From Syntrophaceae bacterium UBA6087 (GTDB taxonomy: Bacteria; Desulfobacterota; Desulfomonilia; UBA1062): 64,000 nucleotides of DNA. This document shows, in pieces, positions 18,371-27,082 of this stretch; positions within the stretch are counted from its first letter, which is position 1, and each line of letters opens with the position of its first letter. A program made the translations under genes and the position numbers. The notes under the pieces were generated by a model, which searched no databases, was not told where the DNA came from, and saw nothing but the letters and a program-made list of their open reading frames with translations. The stretch spans positions 228,146 through 292,145 of the forward strand of contig DIXF01000017.1 in the NCBI GenBank assembly GCA_002448235.1, given 5' to 3'.

Positions 18371-19033
18371 TTACACGAGATGTGCCGGATTCGAAAACAG
18401 GGCCGTCATCACCTTGGCAATGCTCTGGTAAAAGCTCGTTTTGGCATGTTTGCCGAGATTGCCGGCAACGCTCAGGGCGAACTTGCACAGATGCTCATCC
18501 AGGGTCCTGTTCTGGAGCAGAATGGCGTACTCAGTGATCTTGCTGTCGCCCGCCTTGATTCCCTCCATTTCCTTGAAGCACAGGAATGCCATGAATTCGA
18601 GCTCAACGGCGATGTGATCGGGGGGCAGCCTGAAGTCGTCTCCAATCTTCAGCCCGGCCTCGTAATAAAGGCGTGCGATCTGGAAGGTCGACTCGTCGAA
18701 CAGCTTGCCTTCGTTGTATACCGACTCGAAGAGATAGACCAGGCGGCGGGGCTTCGAAGCATAGCACATCCACGTGTAGTCCTTTTCTATTTCCAGGAGC
18801 AGGTCTTCGGGGGCGGATTTTGAATCCGTATATTCTTTCTGAAGTGCTTTCAGGGGGTCTTCCAGGCCTTTGATTCCCAGAATATTCAGGGCGTCTTGGG
18901 TTTCTCCCACGTGATCGCCTCGGCAGAGGCTCTCTACGAGCTCTTTGTCCGGATAGTTGAGAGCATGGGCAAGAAGGGAATAAAGAGCCGCTCTTGCTGC
19001 CGCGGCGTTGAGTCTAGCTCCGGGTTCTGTCAT
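18371..19033 (-). CDS. TorD/DmsD-family molybdoenzyme chaperone
   Basis: 220 residues, all-helical. The family signature is seen in DFRLPPDHIAVELEFMAFLC, and a motif of the YxxLF type in the region DYTWMCYASKPRRLVYLFESVYNEGKLF. Such proteins bind the Tat signal peptide of a partner enzyme and hold it until the molybdenum cofactor is inserted. The partner is evidently the Tat-dependent oxidoreductase two genes upstream. A terminator-like hairpin separates it from the ferredoxin gene, so its expression may be lower. Confidence 0.85.
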   Translation of the reverse strand: MTEPGARLNAAAARAALYSLLAHALNYPDKELVESLCRGDHVGETQDALNILGIKGLEDPLKALQKEYTDSKSAPEDLLLEIEKDYTWMCYASKPRRLVYLFESVYNEGKLFDESTFQIARLYYEAGLKIGDDFRLPPDHIAVELEFMAFLCFKEMEGIKAGDSKITEYAILLQNRTLDEHLCKFALSVAGNLGKHAKTSFYQSIAKVMTALFSNPAHLV

Positions 19034-19091
19034 GTTTTTACCATTCTTTCTGTTATGCCTGCCTCTTGAAAGGCAAAGGCATCACGTTTGA

Positions 19092-19141
19092 TTAAAAAAA
19101 GGAAGAATCCGGGCAGAACGGCAAAGACGCCGCTCTGCCCG
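19092..19141 (-). terminator. Intra-operon terminator/attenuator hairpin
   Basis: CGGGCAGA (19110-19117) pairs with TCTGCCCG (19134-19141), with an inner GGC/GCC stem around a 6-base loop. On the minus strand the stem is followed after a few bases by a run of seven T (plus-strand A-run, 19094-19100). It lies between the ferredoxin stop (19165) and the TorD start (19033), so it probably causes partial termination inside the operon. Confidence 0.65.
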
Positions 19142-19164
19142 ACCTTTACGTTTTTTCCTTGCTC

Positions 19165-19878
19165 TTATTTCTTCGGTTCTTTGTCCTTTTCCTCAGCTTC
19201 CACCAGGGCCCGTCTCTCGCTGAGTTTCTTGAGCCCTCCGATGGCCACTGCGGCTATTGCCATGGGCATGGCGGGGAGATCGCCCATGGAGACACCCTTC
19301 TTGATATCCTTTGCCGGGACCTTCGGGTAGCCGAAGGTGGCCGGATCGACCTTTGCCAGGACGAAAAGGTGGGTGCCGCCATTCTGGACCATGCCGTAAA
19401 TCTTCAAGTTGTTCTTGACTGCCATGTCCTTCGCTTTCGCTCGAATTTCCTGATACTCGCCGAACTGCAGGGCGCCTGTAGAGCAGACCTCAACGCAGGC
19501 AGGCAATTTGCCCTGTCCCGTCCTGTGAGCGCACATGCTGCACTTGACGATCTTCTTGGTGATTTCGTCGAACAGGGGGATGCCGAACTTGCACGACCTC
19601 ACGCAGGTCTGGCAGCCGATGCACTTTTTCGCGTCATAGAGGACCTGGCCGGATTCAGACTTGGTCAAGGCCTTGACGGGGCAGTTGGCGACGCAGTCCG
19701 GCTCGATGCAGTGCATGCACCGCTTGTGATACAGGCCGTCGTCGTTGATCTGGACAAAGGTCCTAAAAAGACCCTTGGCCGCCTGGTCGTGATATCTGAA
19801 CTCCTGGATGCACCGGTATGCACAGGAATTGCAGCCCGTGCAGTACGTGGTGTCCAGTAATATTGCATATTCTTTCAT
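19165..19878 (-). CDS. Four-cluster ferredoxin subunit (DmsB/PsrB-type)
   Basis: 237 residues with 16 cluster Cys in four groups: CTGCNSCAYRC, CMHCIEPDCVANC, CIGCQTCVRSC and CSMC...ACVEVC. It should carry four [4Fe-4S] clusters and relay electrons between the cytochrome subunit and the molybdopterin subunit. There is no Tat signal of its own, so it should be exported as a complex with the catalytic subunit. Near the C-terminus is a short hydrophobic stretch (PAMPMAIAAVAIGGL) before a charged tail, too weak to call a membrane anchor. It begins 11 bases after the catalytic gene stops. Confidence 0.9.
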   Translation of the reverse strand: MKEYAILLDTTYCTGCNSCAYRCIQEFRYHDQAAKGLFRTFVQINDDGLYHKRCMHCIEPDCVANCPVKALTKSESGQVLYDAKKCIGCQTCVRSCKFGIPLFDEITKKIVKCSMCAHRTGQGKLPACVEVCSTGALQFGEYQEIRAKAKDMAVKNNLKIYGMVQNGGTHLFVLAKVDPATFGYPKVPAKDIKKGVSMGDLPAMPMAIAAVAIGGLKKLSERRALVEAEEKDKEPKK

Positions 19879-19889
19879 AATTCATCACC

Positions 19890-22460
19890 TCATGATGTCT
19901 TTTTGATGCTGACGTAAACATCCTCAACCCATCCCATACCGGTCGGATCGTGCTTCTTCGACATGGCAGGATTTTTCTGCGGGATGAGGTCGCCGTCACG
20001 ATATCCGTAATTGGCGCCCACTTTCAGGTTCTTGGCCCGGTGCCCGATACCGTGGAAGAGCAGCACACAATCCTCTCTGGCGATACGTGTGGTCAGGTGG
20101 ATCTTTGCCTTTACCGGCCTGGGAAGATCCTTCATGTATTTCGGATCGTTCTCCAGGAGCACCTCTTCTCCTTCCTTCACGCCCAGCTTGGCAGCTGCCT
20201 TGGGATTGATCCACACCGTATCCATATGGCTCCGGGTGTTGATCTCCTTCATGACCGGGTTGTTGACGAAGTTGGGGTCGGCGTGCATGATCCAGGGCGC
20301 CCGGGTGATGAGCAGGGAGAACTTGAACTTCCCGGTGCTCTCATGCCAGCGCGGAGCCCAGATGGGAAGCGGGCTGTGGCCAACTTCGGCAAACTCGTCG
20401 ACGTACATGCGGACCCTTCCATTGGGCTTGCCGTAGCCGATCTGAGCGAGGTGCTTGTAGTTCTCATACGGCTTCTTGTCGACCCAGAGACCGCCATTCT
20501 TCATGAACTCGGCGGCGTTTTCAGCGACGCCTGCCTGCTTGACAGCCACATCGCCGATATTCGTGGGGATCTTCTTGTCCGGGTTGCCGCTTCCGTCCGT
20601 GGTCCAGTACTTCGGAGCCAGGGCCATTCCTATTTTCATGGCGAATCCACCCCAGCCGATCTGATCGCCCGGCGCCTTCTGAACCGGCGTTCCGCCTGCA
20701 TAGGCAGGGTACTTCGGGTAATAGAGGCGTATGTCGAGCTTGGCTTCCTCGAACTGGTGGGGGGCCGGAATGACGTAGTCACAGAAATAGCCCAGGTCGT
20801 CGAGATAAAGATTCCAGTCGATGATGAGATCCAGCTTATCAGCGGCTGCTTCCATCATCTGGGGCTGAATCATGGCATGGAGTCCTCTGTGCGGGTTTCT
20901 GAAGAACACGGCCTTTGCACGGGTGGTCTTGTAGAGGCCCCAGCCGATCATGCCGTAGTGTCCGGGCGCCGAGAAATCCTTGTTCCGGTAGATATTGTTC
21001 GTCACGGGGAACTCCTCCCGGAAATCGGCATGTTTTGCCGGCTTCGGAGGATAGGGAACCACGGGCGGGTTCATATCGTCGAGCCAGGGCAGCTTGACAC
21101 CGTGAAGTAACAGGATGCCGCCGTCGTGGTCGATGGACCCTACCAGGGAGTTGAGGATATTGATGGCGTGGCGGAGCCTCCAGCTGTTTGCATAGTTGGG
21201 GCCGGCCGCATCGCGTTTGTATGTGGGAATCATCGAGTATGGGGCTGCGGCGGCGAACTCCAGGGCGATTCTCCTGATGTCCTTTGCCGGGACTTCGCTG
21301 ATCTTGGCAGCCCACTCGGGCGTATTGGATTTCGTTGCCTCCTTCAGGAGCTGCATGACCGGCTTTGCATTGACACCGTTCACCTTGAAGGGTCCACCTT
21401 CCAGGGCCGGTGAGTCGCACTCGTCGATGGCCTCGGCCTTCTTGTTCTTGGTGCTCCAGGCAAGGAAACTGCCGTCAGCCGTTTTGAGAGCCGCCTTGGT
21501 CTTCACGTCCACCAGGGCTGCCGCGTCGCTGTACTTGTCGACAAAGGATTTGTTGTACTTCTTGTCCTTGATAATCACGTTGATCATGGCCAGGGCCACT
21601 GCCAGGTCGGTACCCGGCTTGATGGGATAGAACTCGCCCGCGAAGGCGTCCGTCATGGGTGTCCTGACCGGGTTGAGCATGACGATCTTGCAGCCGTTCC
21701 TCTTTCCCGCGGCCCAGTGGTTGAGCATGCCCGCCTTGCCGCACTTGGAGAAGGAGTCGAACCCGAACCATACCTGGTACTTGGAGGTATCGTAGTCGTA
21801 CCCGCACACGTGGTGGCTGGGGGTGTACGAGCTCGAGTAGAACATGTTCGGCGGGTTGGTCGTGGTCAGACAGTTGATGTAGTAATGCGTGCCGAAGCAC
21901 TCGGTGCGCTGGTCGCTCCGGGTGCAGCCGAGAGACATACAGAGTCTGTTCGTGTAGGGATCGCCGGGCGATGCGAACACGATGTCCTCGCGCCTGAAGG
22001 TTTTCAGCTTGCCGATGATCTCGTTCACCGCGTCGTCGGTCTTCATGATGACCCAGCCGGGATCCACATCGATTCCCTTCTTCTTGTTGGTTCTCTTGAG
22101 AGAGACCATCAGCCGGTCAGGGTCGTACATGGAGTCGACGAAGCCCATGGCCTTGATGCAGAATTTGCCGTTGGATACCGGGTCTTCCGGCCTTCCTTCG
22201 ACGGTGATGGCACGCTCGACGCCGGTGGCCGGGTCCACGCCGACAACGATGGTGTAGGCGCAGTCGCATTCGCATGCGCGGGCGCACACCTGCGGGACCT
22301 TCTTGGTGATCCTGTAGGGAAGCTGCTCCTGCGGATGGTCGCCGAACGCCCATGCCGACTTTAGATTCCGGAACGGGAAAGCTGAACCGGCCAGCGCAGC
22401 ACCGGCTGCACCTGCAAATTGAAGAAATCGCCTTCGTGAAACTTTATTCTTTTTTTCCAT
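19890..22460 (-). CDS. Tat-exported molybdopterin oxidoreductase, catalytic subunit
   Basis: 856 residues. A Tat signal, SRRRFLQFAGAAGAALAGSAF, is at residues 9-29. The iron-sulfur motif is CARACECDC followed by FCIKA, giving Cys spaced as CxxxCxxxC rather than the commoner CxxCxxxC. The molybdopterin folds follow (KYQVWFGFDSFSKC, CKIVMLNPVRTPMTDAFAGEFYPIKPGTDLAVALAMINVII), and the C-terminal dinucleotide-binding domain starts near VWINPKAAAKLGV. It belongs to the DMSO reductase superfamily, acting in the periplasm. The metal ligand is not certain; a Cys in THYYINCLTTTNPP is a candidate. The substrate (sulfur, arsenic, selenium compounds or other) cannot be told. First gene of the sigma-54-type operon. 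Confidence 0.85.
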   Translation of the reverse strand: MEKKNKVSRRRFLQFAGAAGAALAGSAFPFRNLKSAWAFGDHPQEQLPYRITKKVPQVCARACECDCAYTIVVGVDPATGVERAITVEGRPEDPVSNGKFCIKAMGFVDSMYDPDRLMVSLKRTNKKKGIDVDPGWVIMKTDDAVNEIIGKLKTFRREDIVFASPGDPYTNRLCMSLGCTRSDQRTECFGTHYYINCLTTTNPPNMFYSSSYTPSHHVCGYDYDTSKYQVWFGFDSFSKCGKAGMLNHWAAGKRNGCKIVMLNPVRTPMTDAFAGEFYPIKPGTDLAVALAMINVIIKDKKYNKSFVDKYSDAAALVDVKTKAALKTADGSFLAWSTKNKKAEAIDECDSPALEGGPFKVNGVNAKPVMQLLKEATKSNTPEWAAKISEVPAKDIRRIALEFAAAAPYSMIPTYKRDAAGPNYANSWRLRHAINILNSLVGSIDHDGGILLLHGVKLPWLDDMNPPVVPYPPKPAKHADFREEFPVTNNIYRNKDFSAPGHYGMIGWGLYKTTRAKAVFFRNPHRGLHAMIQPQMMEAAADKLDLIIDWNLYLDDLGYFCDYVIPAPHQFEEAKLDIRLYYPKYPAYAGGTPVQKAPGDQIGWGGFAMKIGMALAPKYWTTDGSGNPDKKIPTNIGDVAVKQAGVAENAAEFMKNGGLWVDKKPYENYKHLAQIGYGKPNGRVRMYVDEFAEVGHSPLPIWAPRWHESTGKFKFSLLITRAPWIMHADPNFVNNPVMKEINTRSHMDTVWINPKAAAKLGVKEGEEVLLENDPKYMKDLPRPVKAKIHLTTRIAREDCVLLFHGIGHRAKNLKVGANYGYRDGDLIPQKNPAMSKKHDPTGMGWVEDVYVSIKKTS

Positions 22461-22640
22461 TTTTTAACCTCTCACATCGTTTGTTAGAAAATGATGTTTT
22501 GCACTTTGGTCTACCTGTTCTTTTCCTCACAAACTATCCTGATCCCTTAGTCCACCTGCCTTTCCCAGGGTGGCACCTGGCTGCTTAATTATACCTGAAG
22601 AAGCATATATACGCTATAATTTCTGTTCACCCGCCCATTT

Positions 22641-22657
22641 AGCATGAGCCGTGCCAG
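22641..22657 (-). promoter_or_regulatory. Sigma-54 (-24/-12) promoter of the molybdoenzyme operon
   Basis: Read on the minus strand the bases are CTGGCACG, GCTC, ATGCT. The -24 element is a perfect match to YTGGCACG. The -12 element ATGCT matches TTGCW except at its first base, and the GG to GC spacing is the required 10 bases. A start about 170 bases ahead of the ATG at 22460 is predicted. The divergent NtrC-type activator gene supports the call. Confidence 0.75.
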
Positions 22658-22760
22658 GAATTGATATCCCGGAATAATGAGTCCAATAGGCCTGTTGTGT
22701 GATCTGCCGGGACACCGGGCAGTATTTGGGCTCCCAGATATTTGCAAATTTGATAAGAAA

Positions 22761-22787
22761 CATGTATAAAATGATAAAAAATACATG
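22761..22787. repeat. Inverted repeat, candidate activator binding site
   Basis: CATGTAT (22761-22767) and ATACATG (22781-22787) are perfect 7-base arms with 13 bases between. The distance upstream of the sigma-54 promoter is where enhancer sites of NtrC-type activators normally lie. The role is inferred from position only. Confidence 0.45.
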
Positions 22788-23054
22788 ACGGGCTTTTTGA
22801 ACCTGTCTCATCTTGCAGCGGAAGGTGCGGCGATTCATGCGGAATTGCAATACGTCTCAAGAGAACAGTCAGGTCATTCCTGAATATCTTATATCTTGTT
22901 TTCTAAAAAGATTTGATATCTTATAGAGGGCAATCCGAACATCTACCAACAGAGAAAGGCCTGCATATAAGCAGGTATGCTGGAAAGGATGCCGATCGAT
23001 GGTACATGCATTACATCCGGAAAGAAGAGCTTTTGACTGCAGGGGTGCCGCCTG

Positions 23055-24242
23055 ATGCGCGGGAAACCTTCCTGTGACGAATCATTGATACAAGCCGGGG
23101 AGCTGGAAGCCGGAGACGAAGCGCGACGGGACGATACCTGCACCGGCTGCGTAAACGGCGGGACTCTCGGAAAGGGCGACCAGTATTTCCGTGACCTGGT
23201 GGAAAATTCGCCAACCGGCATTTCTATTATCCAGGACGACAAGGTCGTATACAGAAACCCTGAGCAGCAGAGCATTTTCGGCCCCGTAGCACAAGGATGC
23301 TGTCCGGTGATCTATGATAGGGTACATCCTGACGACAAAGATAAGCTCTTCGAGATGATCCGATCGACGCTTTCCGGGCATGCCCCGCGTGCGGGCATCG
23401 AGTTCAGATTCATCCACCTCTCGGGGGAGACCGTGGGCGAACTCGAAATGAAATGGTTCTACTGCCGCTCAAACCTCATCGAGTATGAGGGAAAGCCGGC
23501 GGTACTCATCAATATGATGGATGTGACCAGGGAAAAGGAGACGCAGCGTCTCCTGAACATTAAAGACCGGATGTCATCCCTGGGGCACGTTGCTGCAGGC
23601 ATTTCCCACGAGATCCGCAACCCGCTTTCAGTAATCAACGTCTATCTCGACAACGCGGAAGGGCTTCTGGAAAGATGCGAGGACAGCGAGGGCATGCGGG
23701 AGATCCTGGAAAACATTCAAACCGCTTCATCCAAGATAGAATCGGTTATCAGGAGGGTCATGGATTTCTCCAAGCCTTCGGAGCCCAACCTCTTGCGCAT
23801 CGATATCAACAAACCCGTTGAAGATGCCCTGGCGCTTTCCTTTGTCACACTCAAAAAGAGCGGGATCGAGATATCTACGGATCTTGCAGACGGCCCCCTT
23901 CCCTGCCTCGGGGATTCCCAGCTCATCACGCAGGTGATCCTCAACCTCGTTACGAACGCGGCTGAAGCCATGAAGAGCATGGACGCCGGCAAAAAGATAA
24001 GGGTCGCCTCATCCCGCAAAGGGGGGAGTGTTGTGGTGTCCGTAGCCGATTCCGGACCCGGGATTCAGTCGAGCCTTGCGAAAAAGATCTTCGAGCCGTT
24101 CTTTACGACCAAGACAGACTCGACAGGCATCGGCTTAAGTCTCTGCCAGCGGATAATCAACGATCACGGCGGGGCCTTGAGCGTGTCGCCCAGCACCCTG
24201 GGCGGGGCTGAATTTACCCTCACCATACCGGTGAATACATGA
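23055..24242 (+). CDS. PAS-domain sensor histidine kinase
   Basis: 395 residues, no membrane segment, so cytosolic. A PAS domain covers about residues 40-160. The dimerisation/phosphoacceptor motif is SHEIRNPL at about residue 190. The ATPase boxes are N (NLVTNAAEA), G1 (DSGPGI), F (FEPFFTTK) and G2 (TGIGLSL), the NtrB-like HPK4 type. The N-terminus has a CxxC (CTGC, Cys29 and 32) and the PAS domain a CC pair (QGCC), which could sense redox state. The stop overlaps the next gene by 4 bases at ATGA. Divergent from the molybdoenzyme operon and its likely controller. Confidence 0.9.
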   Translation: MRGKPSCDESLIQAGELEAGDEARRDDTCTGCVNGGTLGKGDQYFRDLVENSPTGISIIQDDKVVYRNPEQQSIFGPVAQGCCPVIYDRVHPDDKDKLFEMIRSTLSGHAPRAGIEFRFIHLSGETVGELEMKWFYCRSNLIEYEGKPAVLINMMDVTREKETQRLLNIKDRMSSLGHVAAGISHEIRNPLSVINVYLDNAEGLLERCEDSEGMREILENIQTASSKIESVIRRVMDFSKPSEPNLLRIDINKPVEDALALSFVTLKKSGIEISTDLADGPLPCLGDSQLITQVILNLVTNAAEAMKSMDAGKKIRVASSRKGGSVVVSVADSGPGIQSSLAKKIFEPFFTTKTDSTGIGLSLCQRIINDHGGALSVSPSTLGGAEFTLTIPVNT

Positions 24243-24253
24243 TGGGAGGAAGG

Positions 24254-25645
24254 ATGGTCAGGTTTTCTCTTTTCCTCATCGAAGATGAAAAGTCGATCAG
24301 GGATGGAATCAGCATGGCACTGAAATCCGAATATGACGTCCGCGCCTTTGCCGCTGCCGAGGAAGCCCTCGATGAGATCCGGACCGCCCCCCCCGACCTT
24401 GTCCTGCTCGATATCGGGCTTCCGGGAATGAACGGCATCGAGGCCCTGTCCAGGATCAAAGACCTTTATCCGGATATGCTCGTCATCATGACCACCGCGT
24501 TCGAGGACATCAAAACCGTCATATCGGCAATGAAGCTCGGGGCCTATGACTATGTATTGAAGCCCATCGTCATGGGCGGCTTGAGGGTCGCCATACAAAA
24601 CGCCCTGGAGACCATCCGCCTCCGGAAGGAAGTGAGGCTGCTCCAGGAAAACTATCTGAAGGAAAATCTGCCCTACTTCATTGCGCAGAGCAACGAGATC
24701 CAGGGGATCATGGAATTCATCACGCGGGCGGCACAGAGTGCGGACGCCCCCATACTCATCCTGGGCGAGACCGGTACGGGCAAGGAGCTTATCGCGCAGG
24801 CCATCCACTACCGGAGCCCGAACTTCAAGGGCCCTTTCCAGACGCTCAACTGTGCAGCCATCCCCAAGGAACTTATCGAAAGCGAGCTGTTCGGGTATGA
24901 AAAGGGGGCGTTCAGCGGTGCAGAGCCTCTGGGCAAACGGGGTTTCATCGAGGAGGCCGCGGACGGGACTCTCTTTCTCGACGAAGTAGGGGACTTGAGT
25001 CTTCAGGCCCAGGCAAAGCTCCTGCGCTTCCTGGAAAACGGGGAGTTTTATCGTGTCGGCTCTCCCCGAAAGCTCCATATCCGTACACGGATCGTGTCGG
25101 CGACGAACAAGGACGTAAAGGCGATGATGGACGAGGGGTCGTTCAGGCACGACCTGTATTTCAGGCTGGGCGTGGTGACTGTCCATGTCCCCTCCCTGAA
25201 CGAGCGCAGGGAGGACGTCATTCCCCTGGCAGAGCATTTCCTCATTCTGTACGGCACCAAGTATCATAAAAAATTCACGAAGATATCGAAGTCAGCCCTG
25301 AAGGCCCTTCAGGAGCATCACTGGGTGGGCAATGTCCGCGAGCTGAAAAATCTCATCGAGCGGGGCGTGCTCATCGGAAAAGGCCCTGAGCTGAAACTTG
25401 AAGATATGGGCATGGGCATGCCGGGCAGGGAAGATATCAAAGGCCTTGCTCCCGAGGCATTCCTCCCGAATGAAGAACCGGTTATCCCTCCCGAAGGCAT
25501 CGACCTCGCACAGGCCGTCGAGGAATTCGAACGGCGTTTCATCAAAACCGCTCTGAAATACGCCGAAGGGAACGAGAGCAGGGCCGCCAGGCTTCTCGGC
25601 ATGAACAACTGCACCTTCCGCTACCAGAGGAAAAAGCTTCTCTAG
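24254..25645 (+). CDS. NtrC-family sigma-54-dependent response regulator
   Basis: 463 residues from the ATG at 24254, whose ribosome binding site GGGAGG sits at 24242-24247; an ATG at 24239 overlaps the kinase stop. The receiver domain has LIEDE and the phosphoacceptor VLLDIGLPGMNG (about Asp48). The AAA+ domain has Walker A GETGTGKEL, ESELFGYEKGAFSGA, Walker B FLDEVGDLS and an arginine-finger region. A Fis-type helix-turn-helix ends the protein (NESRAARLLGMNNCTFRYQRKKLL). The sigma-54 contact loop reads GAFSGA instead of GAFTGA, a conservative Thr to Ser change. It should activate the sigma-54 promoter of the molybdoenzyme operon. Confidence 0.9.
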   Translation: MVRFSLFLIEDEKSIRDGISMALKSEYDVRAFAAAEEALDEIRTAPPDLVLLDIGLPGMNGIEALSRIKDLYPDMLVIMTTAFEDIKTVISAMKLGAYDYVLKPIVMGGLRVAIQNALETIRLRKEVRLLQENYLKENLPYFIAQSNEIQGIMEFITRAAQSADAPILILGETGTGKELIAQAIHYRSPNFKGPFQTLNCAAIPKELIESELFGYEKGAFSGAEPLGKRGFIEEAADGTLFLDEVGDLSLQAQAKLLRFLENGEFYRVGSPRKLHIRTRIVSATNKDVKAMMDEGSFRHDLYFRLGVVTVHVPSLNERREDVIPLAEHFLILYGTKYHKKFTKISKSALKALQEHHWVGNVRELKNLIERGVLIGKGPELKLEDMGMGMPGREDIKGLAPEAFLPNEEPVIPPEGIDLAQAVEEFERRFIKTALKYAEGNESRAARLLGMNNCTFRYQRKKLL

Positions 25646-25719
25646 CCCCTTGCCGGCCTGCCATAACAATTTTATTTCTCATGAAATGTATGTATTATTA
25701 AAGGACAAGGGGGTAGGCT

Positions 25720-26919
25720 ATGAACCGAAGAAAATTCCTGAAACTGGCAGCCGGCGCGTCTGCAATGGCGGCATGGCCGCTGGACAGAGAGGCTCGTGCG
25801 TCTTCACAAGCCACGAGAGAGCGCAAACCGCTTGCGCCTGGACCAAAGGCAAACGTCTTCCTTTCAGGGGTGAATAAAGATCCTTCCGAGCAGGCCCAGA
25901 AATCAGCGGTCCGCGCCTGTGCGGAAGCGGCCACTGACTTTTCCTGGCTGTCCAGGGGCGATACGGTTTTCATCAAGCCGGTCGTCAACTCCGGCAATCC
26001 CTACCCTTCCACCACCAGCCCGGCTGCTGTTGCCGCCATGGTCGAGCTCCTCATAGAGAAAGGAGCAGGCAGGGTGATTGTCGGAGACATGTCCGGGGTG
26101 GAGCACGTGAGGTTCTCTCCAGCGGGCGTATCCGGCAGCTCCCGGAAACTCATGGAAGCCTCGGGCCTGGCTGAGGCCGCCAAGGCTGCGGGTGCCGAGC
26201 TTTACTGCTTCGAGGAAGCCGGGTGGGATGCCTTTTATGAAGACGCCCCTGCCGAAGGTTCCCATTGGAAGAAAGGCCTTATGATGCCCGATATCCTTAA
26301 AGAAGCGCAGCATATAGTGCTCATGCCCCGTTGCGCCCGCCATGTTCTGGCCGGCAGCACGCTGGGCCTGAAAGCCGCCGTGGGCTACTGGCGCCATGAC
26401 ACGCGCCTGGAATACCACCGGGAAGCGGGCACGCTCCACGAAAAGACGGCCGAAGGCAACACCGTGCACACTCTGCTGGCCAAGCAGAGGCTGGTGGTCA
26501 CGCTGGCGGATAAGATCCTCGCCACCTTCGGCCCGGACAAAGGGTATGTCTTCCAGCCGGAAACCGGCCTGGTGATCGCATCGGAGTCGGTCGTGGCCCA
26601 CGACATGGTTTCTCTCGCCTGGCTCCTGGAAAACAGGCGGATCATGCCGGAGTCGGAGAAAAACGATTTTATGGATACGAGCAGGATCGTGCCCAGGGTC
26701 GGCAACCACATGGTGGTGAGCTGGCTCGGAGGACTCGGGCAGGCCTTTGCCTCCGAGACAATGGTCAAGGGACCGCTTGATGCCGTGTGGGACGACCCGG
26801 TGCTCAACCGTGCATACGAGATTTTCGGGGGCGTTCCCGGAGTGGCTCTCAAAGCCGGAGACACGGTTTCCGAAGAACTGAAGATCCGGCTGGATGAGAT
26901 GACAAAGCTGCCTGCCTGA
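25720..26919 (+). CDS. Tat-signal DUF362 protein
   Basis: 399 residues with a Tat-type start, NRRKFLKLAAGASAMAAWPL, at residues 2-21. The body is a DUF362 domain, recognisable by DTVFIKPVVNSGNPYPSTTSPAAVAAMVELLIEKGAGRVIVGDM and the following HVRFSPAGVSGSSRKLMEASGL. No iron-sulfur Cys motif is present, unlike DUF362 proteins fused to ferredoxins. The biochemical function of the family is unknown. It follows the response-regulator gene by 74 bases in the same direction, so it may be in the same regulon as the periplasmic molybdoenzyme. Confidence 0.8.
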   Translation: MNRRKFLKLAAGASAMAAWPLDREARASSQATRERKPLAPGPKANVFLSGVNKDPSEQAQKSAVRACAEAATDFSWLSRGDTVFIKPVVNSGNPYPSTTSPAAVAAMVELLIEKGAGRVIVGDMSGVEHVRFSPAGVSGSSRKLMEASGLAEAAKAAGAELYCFEEAGWDAFYEDAPAEGSHWKKGLMMPDILKEAQHIVLMPRCARHVLAGSTLGLKAAVGYWRHDTRLEYHREAGTLHEKTAEGNTVHTLLAKQRLVVTLADKILATFGPDKGYVFQPETGLVIASESVVAHDMVSLAWLLENRRIMPESEKNDFMDTSRIVPRVGNHMVVSWLGGLGQAFASETMVKGPLDAVWDDPVLNRAYEIFGGVPGVALKAGDTVSEELKIRLDEMTKLPA

Positions 26920-27082
26920 CGCGGTATTGTTTCTCCGAATTATTGTTATAGAAGCTGAATCGAGAATATTTTCTATCTCGGGGCTATCATTCCAATATGG
27001 CAGACATTATTATTTAGAATGGAAAAAATGGGATGGAATGTATTTCTCAGCAGTACCTGCCTGGATGGTTGAGGTGGCATAT

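Larger units (their letters stand above)
22461..23054. other. 594-base regulatory gap between the molybdoenzyme operon and its sensor kinase
   Basis: No gene is supported here. The gap holds a sigma-54-type promoter on the minus strand (22641-22657) and an inverted repeat about 105-130 bases upstream of it (22761-22787). It also holds a 10-base palindrome ATTTGCAAAT (22739-22748) and a near-repeat of ATATCTTATA at 22884-22893 and 22916-22925. AT content is higher than in the flanks, as expected for a control region. Confidence 0.6.

Noticed and set aside
22572..22587. TGGCACCTGGCTGCTT on the plus strand as a second sigma-54 promoter
   Set aside because: The GG to GC spacing is 9 bases, not the required 10, and it would fire toward the sensor kinase; the minus-strand site fits better.
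24164..25267. 367-codon minus-strand frame
   Set aside because: Antisense to the NtrC-type regulator, whose AAA+ motifs are clear.
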